Position numbers and translations under genes: made by a program. Source: CAIVAT01 sp037133475 (GTDB lineage: Bacteria > Bacteroidota > Bacteroidia > Bacteroidales > FEN-979). From it: a stretch of DNA of 64,000 nt. The stretch lies in contig JBAXOB010000001.1 in assembly GCA_037133475.1 (NCBI GenBank), positions 186,001 to 250,000 of the forward strand. The letters are read 5' to 3'. Shown here piece after piece: positions 61,022 to 64,000 of the stretch. Under the pieces are notes generated by a model. That model was not told where the DNA came from. It worked only from the letters and a program-made list of their open reading frames with translations, and ran no database searches. Within the stretch, counting starts at the first letter, position 1. Each line of letters starts with the position of its first letter.

Positions 61022-62289
61022 TCAACACAGATAAAAGAAAAAATGCTCACGGTAAAATTTTTTTCGGGCTCACCCTGGCCATCGCTTTTACAATTCCTGT
61101 TTATGGCCGGTTAATCCCCCTCCTGATTGCCCTGTTGTTTTTGAACTGGCTTATTGAGGGAAATTACCTTAAAACAATAAGGCTCATTTCGAGGGAAAGA
61201 GAGAGGCTAGCCATGTTTTCCTTTTCTTCCCTCTATTTTCTTTACCTGCTGGGGTTGTCCTATACCAGCAATTATGCCTATGCATGGGATGACCTCATGT
61301 TGAAATTTTCGATTCTCCTTTTTCCCCTGATTTTTGCCACAGCCGGATCCCCTGTGTTTACTGCGGCACAAACCGGCACCATCCTGAGGGTCTTTGCTGC
61401 CGGTTGCATCGCAGGCAGCATGGTGTTACTCGGCCAGGCCTTTTATTTCAGTGTGTTCATGCACCAGGCCGATGCCTTTTATTATTCCAACCTCTCCTGG
61501 TCGTTTCATCCAAGTTATTATGCACTTTACCTGACCTTTGCGCTTTCCAATATCCTGTTTTTCTACCTGATCGGCGGACAGGTAAATGGTGCCCGCAACC
61601 GGGCCATGCATATCCTGATCCTCCTGTTTTTTACCCTGATGGTCGTGCTGTTAAGTTCAAAAGCAGGACTGGTGATCTGGGTCCTGGTAATTTGCTTTTA
61701 TACCTTCCTGCTGTGTTTCCGATACAGGAGGTGGCTTGCCGGATTGATGTTCCTCAGCGTGGCCATGGGTACGTTTTTCCTGTTTTTACAGACATTCCCG
61801 GTTGCGGTATCGAGGGTTTCCCAGGCACGGCAGGATGTGGCATCGAAAGATTCAGTCGAACAAACCGCACGAAGCACCAATGAACGAAAACTGATCTGGA
61901 AATCGTCGGAAAAGGTCATTATGCAGAATTTCATTTTTGGGGTTGGAACGGGTGACACACGCGATGCGCTGTTAAAGCAGTACCGGGAAGACAATATCCT
62001 GACCCTGCTCAAACATTACCTGAATGCCCACAACCAGTATCTACAGACCTTCATCGCCCTGGGGGTAATAGGATTGCTATGCCTGATCCTGACAATCCTG
62101 GTGCCGGCCGTGATGGCCTTCAGGCAGGGTTCTTACATCTATTTCTGTTTTCTGCTGGTGGTGGGGGTCAGCCTTTTTGTTGAATCCATGTTTGAAACCC
62201 AGGCAGGCGTGGTCTTCTTCGCCTTTTTTAATATGGTCCTGTTTGCTTCAAGGAATGATTCCCGGATGCGGCATGCCACACAGCGTTAG
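61018..62289 (+). CDS. O-antigen polymerase/ligase-like membrane protein (Wzy/WaaL)
   Basis: A 423-residue protein with about 11 helices. The start at 61018 shares ATGA with the upstream stop and gives MINTDKRKNAH; an earlier in-frame ATG at 60901 lies inside the upstream gene. A large extracytoplasmic loop (about 270-345) holds the family residues, and the HNQYLQTFIALGVIGLL segment is the Wzy_C signature. It joins glycan repeat units or ligates them to lipid A-core. It belongs to the surface-polysaccharide locus. Confidence 0.9.
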   Translation: MINTDKRKNAHGKIFFGLTLAIAFTIPVYGRLIPLLIALLFLNWLIEGNYLKTIRLISRERERLAMFSFSSLYFLYLLGLSYTSNYAYAWDDLMLKFSILLFPLIFATAGSPVFTAAQTGTILRVFAAGCIAGSMVLLGQAFYFSVFMHQADAFYYSNLSWSFHPSYYALYLTFALSNILFFYLIGGQVNGARNRAMHILILLFFTLMVVLLSSKAGLVIWVLVICFYTFLLCFRYRRWLAGLMFLSVAMGTFFLFLQTFPVAVSRVSQARQDVASKDSVEQTARSTNERKLIWKSSEKVIMQNFIFGVGTGDTRDALLKQYREDNILTLLKHYLNAHNQYLQTFIALGVIGLLCLILTILVPAVMAFRQGSYIYFCFLLVVGVSLFVESMFETQAGVVFFAFFNMVLFASRNDSRMRHATQR

Positions 62290-62299
62290 ACTGTTTCAG

Positions 62300-63922
62300 C
62301 TATTTCCCGGAACTCAGAGGCCCCCTTTGCTTGCCGGGGATAGGTGCCCCTTCGGCCGGACATAATAAATAGAGGATGTAGATTTCATCCCAGCGGATGC
62401 TTTTTTTAAACGACTTTATCTCCTTCAGGTTCAACCCTGTTGGTTCGTCAATGTAATAATTCATCACCAGTAAGACCGTATCGCCATGAGCTTTTACCAG
62501 ACTGTCGGCCATGGCAAGCATTGTTGCCGGAGTTGGCAATTTCCTGTTGCTGTCATAGATCGCATAAGTACTGGTTGCCCTCCTTGAAAAGAAGTAGGCC
62601 TCCTTATGCAGATAACCAAGCACAGGTTCAAGACACACATCCTGGTCCCCGGCAATCAAAAACCTGTCAAGCTTTTGAACCTTTATATACTCAGCCGTCA
62701 TTTTTGCCGCTGAAAAGGGCACCAATGCCTGAACCGTTATGGCAAAGATCGCCGCCAGGAACTGAAGAGCCAACACGATCAAAAACAAACGATCCCGGCG
62801 TTCCTTCAGCCAGTTGCAGTATCTTTCCAGGATGGCCGACCGAAGGGGAAGCTCGTTCTCCCGGTAAAATGCCGCAAGCCATAAACAGGTGATGAGCAGG
62901 ATATAGAGGTGACCATGATGGCGGATATAGCCGAAATAATACATGAGTACGAAGGCGATGATCCCGGCTGACCCGGAAATGAAAAGGACGAAAACTACAG
63001 GCCGTTTGACAAACATAAGAGCTGCAGAAAACAGCAGTCCTGCCGACAGGATAGCCTGTAACCAATCATAACGAATAATGTTTGTATCCCAGAATTGAAT
63101 CTTCAGCTCCGGCAGAGGAACCCAGGCTTTCCACACGATGGCTGCCGTCTGGACAAATCCTTTCCATGTCAGCTGATATAATGAAAAATGTGCAGCCCCT
63201 GCAAAATAGGCTGATGGAGGGGGAATGACCGAATGCAGGGAATAGGCGATACCTGCCAGAACCATGGCGATGCTGATGACCAGGAGTCTCTTTCGTCGCA
63301 ACAATCCGCTCCTGAACTCTTCCGATGCCGCAAATTCAAAAATCAAGGTCCCCAGGATGGCTATGCAGAAGATGAGCCCGAAAACGTTTGTCTGGGCCAG
63401 GAGAAACAGGATCAGCGCCATCATGAAAAAAAGACGCTGCCTGTGACGGTATAATACGAGCAACAATGTGATCAGCAGGATGCCTGCCGAATAATTCCGG
63501 CTGATCATGGCATACTCGAACAGGTAAAAATACCCGGAGATAAGCAATACACGCTGAATCCGGGTAAAGGGGGCATACTTCAGGATAAGGAAAACAGTTA
63601 CCGCCGCCAGCGCACCATGGAACAGCTGCATCGACACAAAACTGTCACTCAATTGTCTGATTCCATAGACAATGAAATACCACATATCCGGATGCCCTTC
63701 TGCAGCCTTCCTTTGCAGCAGGTCACCGAGCGAAGAGCTGGCCGAAGCCATCGACCAGGTGTGCATTTCGTCCCGCCACATGGGATGCAAGAATATTCCG
63801 GTCAGCTCCACCGCGATATACGCAAGCAGAACCCCGAAAATGAAGCGATAGCTGGTTTCTTCCCGTGGCAGCATTCCACAGGGAACATTCTTTACGCGCA
63901 TGTTATCACGATGAATTATCAC
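62300..63922 (-). CDS. GT-C-type membrane glycosyltransferase (PMT/ArnT-like)
   Basis: A 540-residue protein with about 12 helices. The first extracytoplasmic loop has the acidic motif HPMWRDEMHTWSM, expected of GT-C enzymes that use polyprenyl-phosphate sugars, followed by HPDMWYFIVYGIRQL. The start is a GTG at 63922 that overlaps the upstream stop (GTGA), or an ATG at 63901. It is convergent with the polymerase gene with a ten-base gap. Substrate is unknown. Confidence 0.82.
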   Translation of the reverse strand: MIIHRDNMRVKNVPCGMLPREETSYRFIFGVLLAYIAVELTGIFLHPMWRDEMHTWSMASASSSLGDLLQRKAAEGHPDMWYFIVYGIRQLSDSFVSMQLFHGALAAVTVFLILKYAPFTRIQRVLLISGYFYLFEYAMISRNYSAGILLITLLLVLYRHRQRLFFMMALILFLLAQTNVFGLIFCIAILGTLIFEFAASEEFRSGLLRRKRLLVISIAMVLAGIAYSLHSVIPPPSAYFAGAAHFSLYQLTWKGFVQTAAIVWKAWVPLPELKIQFWDTNIIRYDWLQAILSAGLLFSAALMFVKRPVVFVLFISGSAGIIAFVLMYYFGYIRHHGHLYILLITCLWLAAFYRENELPLRSAILERYCNWLKERRDRLFLIVLALQFLAAIFAITVQALVPFSAAKMTAEYIKVQKLDRFLIAGDQDVCLEPVLGYLHKEAYFFSRRATSTYAIYDSNRKLPTPATMLAMADSLVKAHGDTVLLVMNYYIDEPTGLNLKEIKSFKKSIRWDEIYILYLLCPAEGAPIPGKQRGPLSSGK

Positions 63923-64000
63923 AAGCCCTCCCGTATTACCTCAATATCATCAACCCAGGCGGGTGCCTGCCCGGTATTGAAGATCATCACTTCTATCTCA
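63919..64000 (-). CDS. C-terminal end of an unidentified protein (cut by window edge)
   Basis: The minus strand has an open frame from the right edge to a TGA at 63919-63921, giving a tail that ends in a beta-rich segment with AWVDDIEVIREGL. The D-D-I-E-V pattern is common at the C-terminus of carbohydrate-binding or jelly-roll modules. The stop overlaps the GTG start of the next gene. Nothing more can be said without the upstream part. Confidence 0.6.
   Translation of the reverse strand, partial: EIEVMIFNTGQAPAWVDDIEVIREGL

Noticed and set aside
1..64000. tRNA, rRNA or riboswitch genes
   Set aside because: I looked for cloverleaf ends, conserved rRNA stretches and common riboswitch cores in the gaps and saw none. 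A covariance-model search would be decisive.

Overview
The window reads as chromosome of an uncultured anaerobic or facultative member of the Bacteroidota, probably Bacteroidales-like. The support is: many genes preceded by the Bacteroidota -7 element TAnnTTTG, weak or absent Shine-Dalgarno sequences, cysS and an SDR-type threonine dehydrogenase of the Bacteroidota kind, many lipoproteins, and outer-membrane barrels. No rRNA, tRNA, CRISPR array, insertion sequence or prophage block was seen; the only phage-like gene is a lone ORF6N protein.

Layout. 1-9.1 kb holds housekeeping and mixed genes: the end of an ABC ATPase, a lipoprotein, an M2/M3 metallopeptidase, cysS, an SDR threonine dehydrogenase, a methyltransferase, a GNAT enzyme and a hydrolase. 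9.2-17.7 kb is a compact plus-strand redox and signalling module. It encodes a PstS-like protein fused through a membrane helix to a GcvH-like domain, a Tat-type four-cluster ferredoxin, an NrfD/HybB quinol protein and a second membrane-anchored GcvH-like protein. These are followed by a heme-c sensor kinase, a sigma-54 activator with GAFTGA and an archaemetzincin. A near-consensus sigma-54 promoter with upstream repeated half-sites precedes it. 18-23.9 kb holds a thioredoxin-like protein, the ORF6N protein, a porin, a Pat-like acyl-CoA synthetase/acetyltransferase and a short collagen-like lipoprotein. 24-30 kb is a TetR-controlled lipoprotein-export-like operon (TetR, LolA-like, two FtsX permeases, LolD-like ATPase, barrel). 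It is followed by an S9A peptidase.

32.3-56 kb is a roughly 24-kb run of minus-strand genes. From its promoter end it encodes three tandem paralogous PQQ-like beta-propellers, a fourth membrane-anchored propeller, an NHL propeller and a tiny Tat protein rich in Cys. Then come a NapG-like ferredoxin, a NapH-like membrane ferredoxin and a membrane propeller with Asn-rich 9-nt repeats, then a MaoC hydratase, an RDD/esterase-like fusion and a NuoE-NuoF fusion. A GltD-like flavoprotein lacking the NADPH domain, another propeller, a glycosyltransferase, a MacB-like ABC pair and an SRPBCC protein complete the run. My inference is an envelope electron-transfer system linking NADH to membrane and periplasmic Fe-S proteins, with propellers as scaffolds or partners; no terminal catalytic subunit is present.

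56.2-64 kb is a surface-polysaccharide locus: flippase, GT4, GT2, a second membrane GT2, O-antigen polymerase/ligase-like protein and a GT-C membrane enzyme, ending in the tail of an unidentified protein. The strongest candidates for undescribed systems are the sigma-54/heme-kinase/GcvH-like/NrfD module and the propeller-NapGH-NuoEF cluster.
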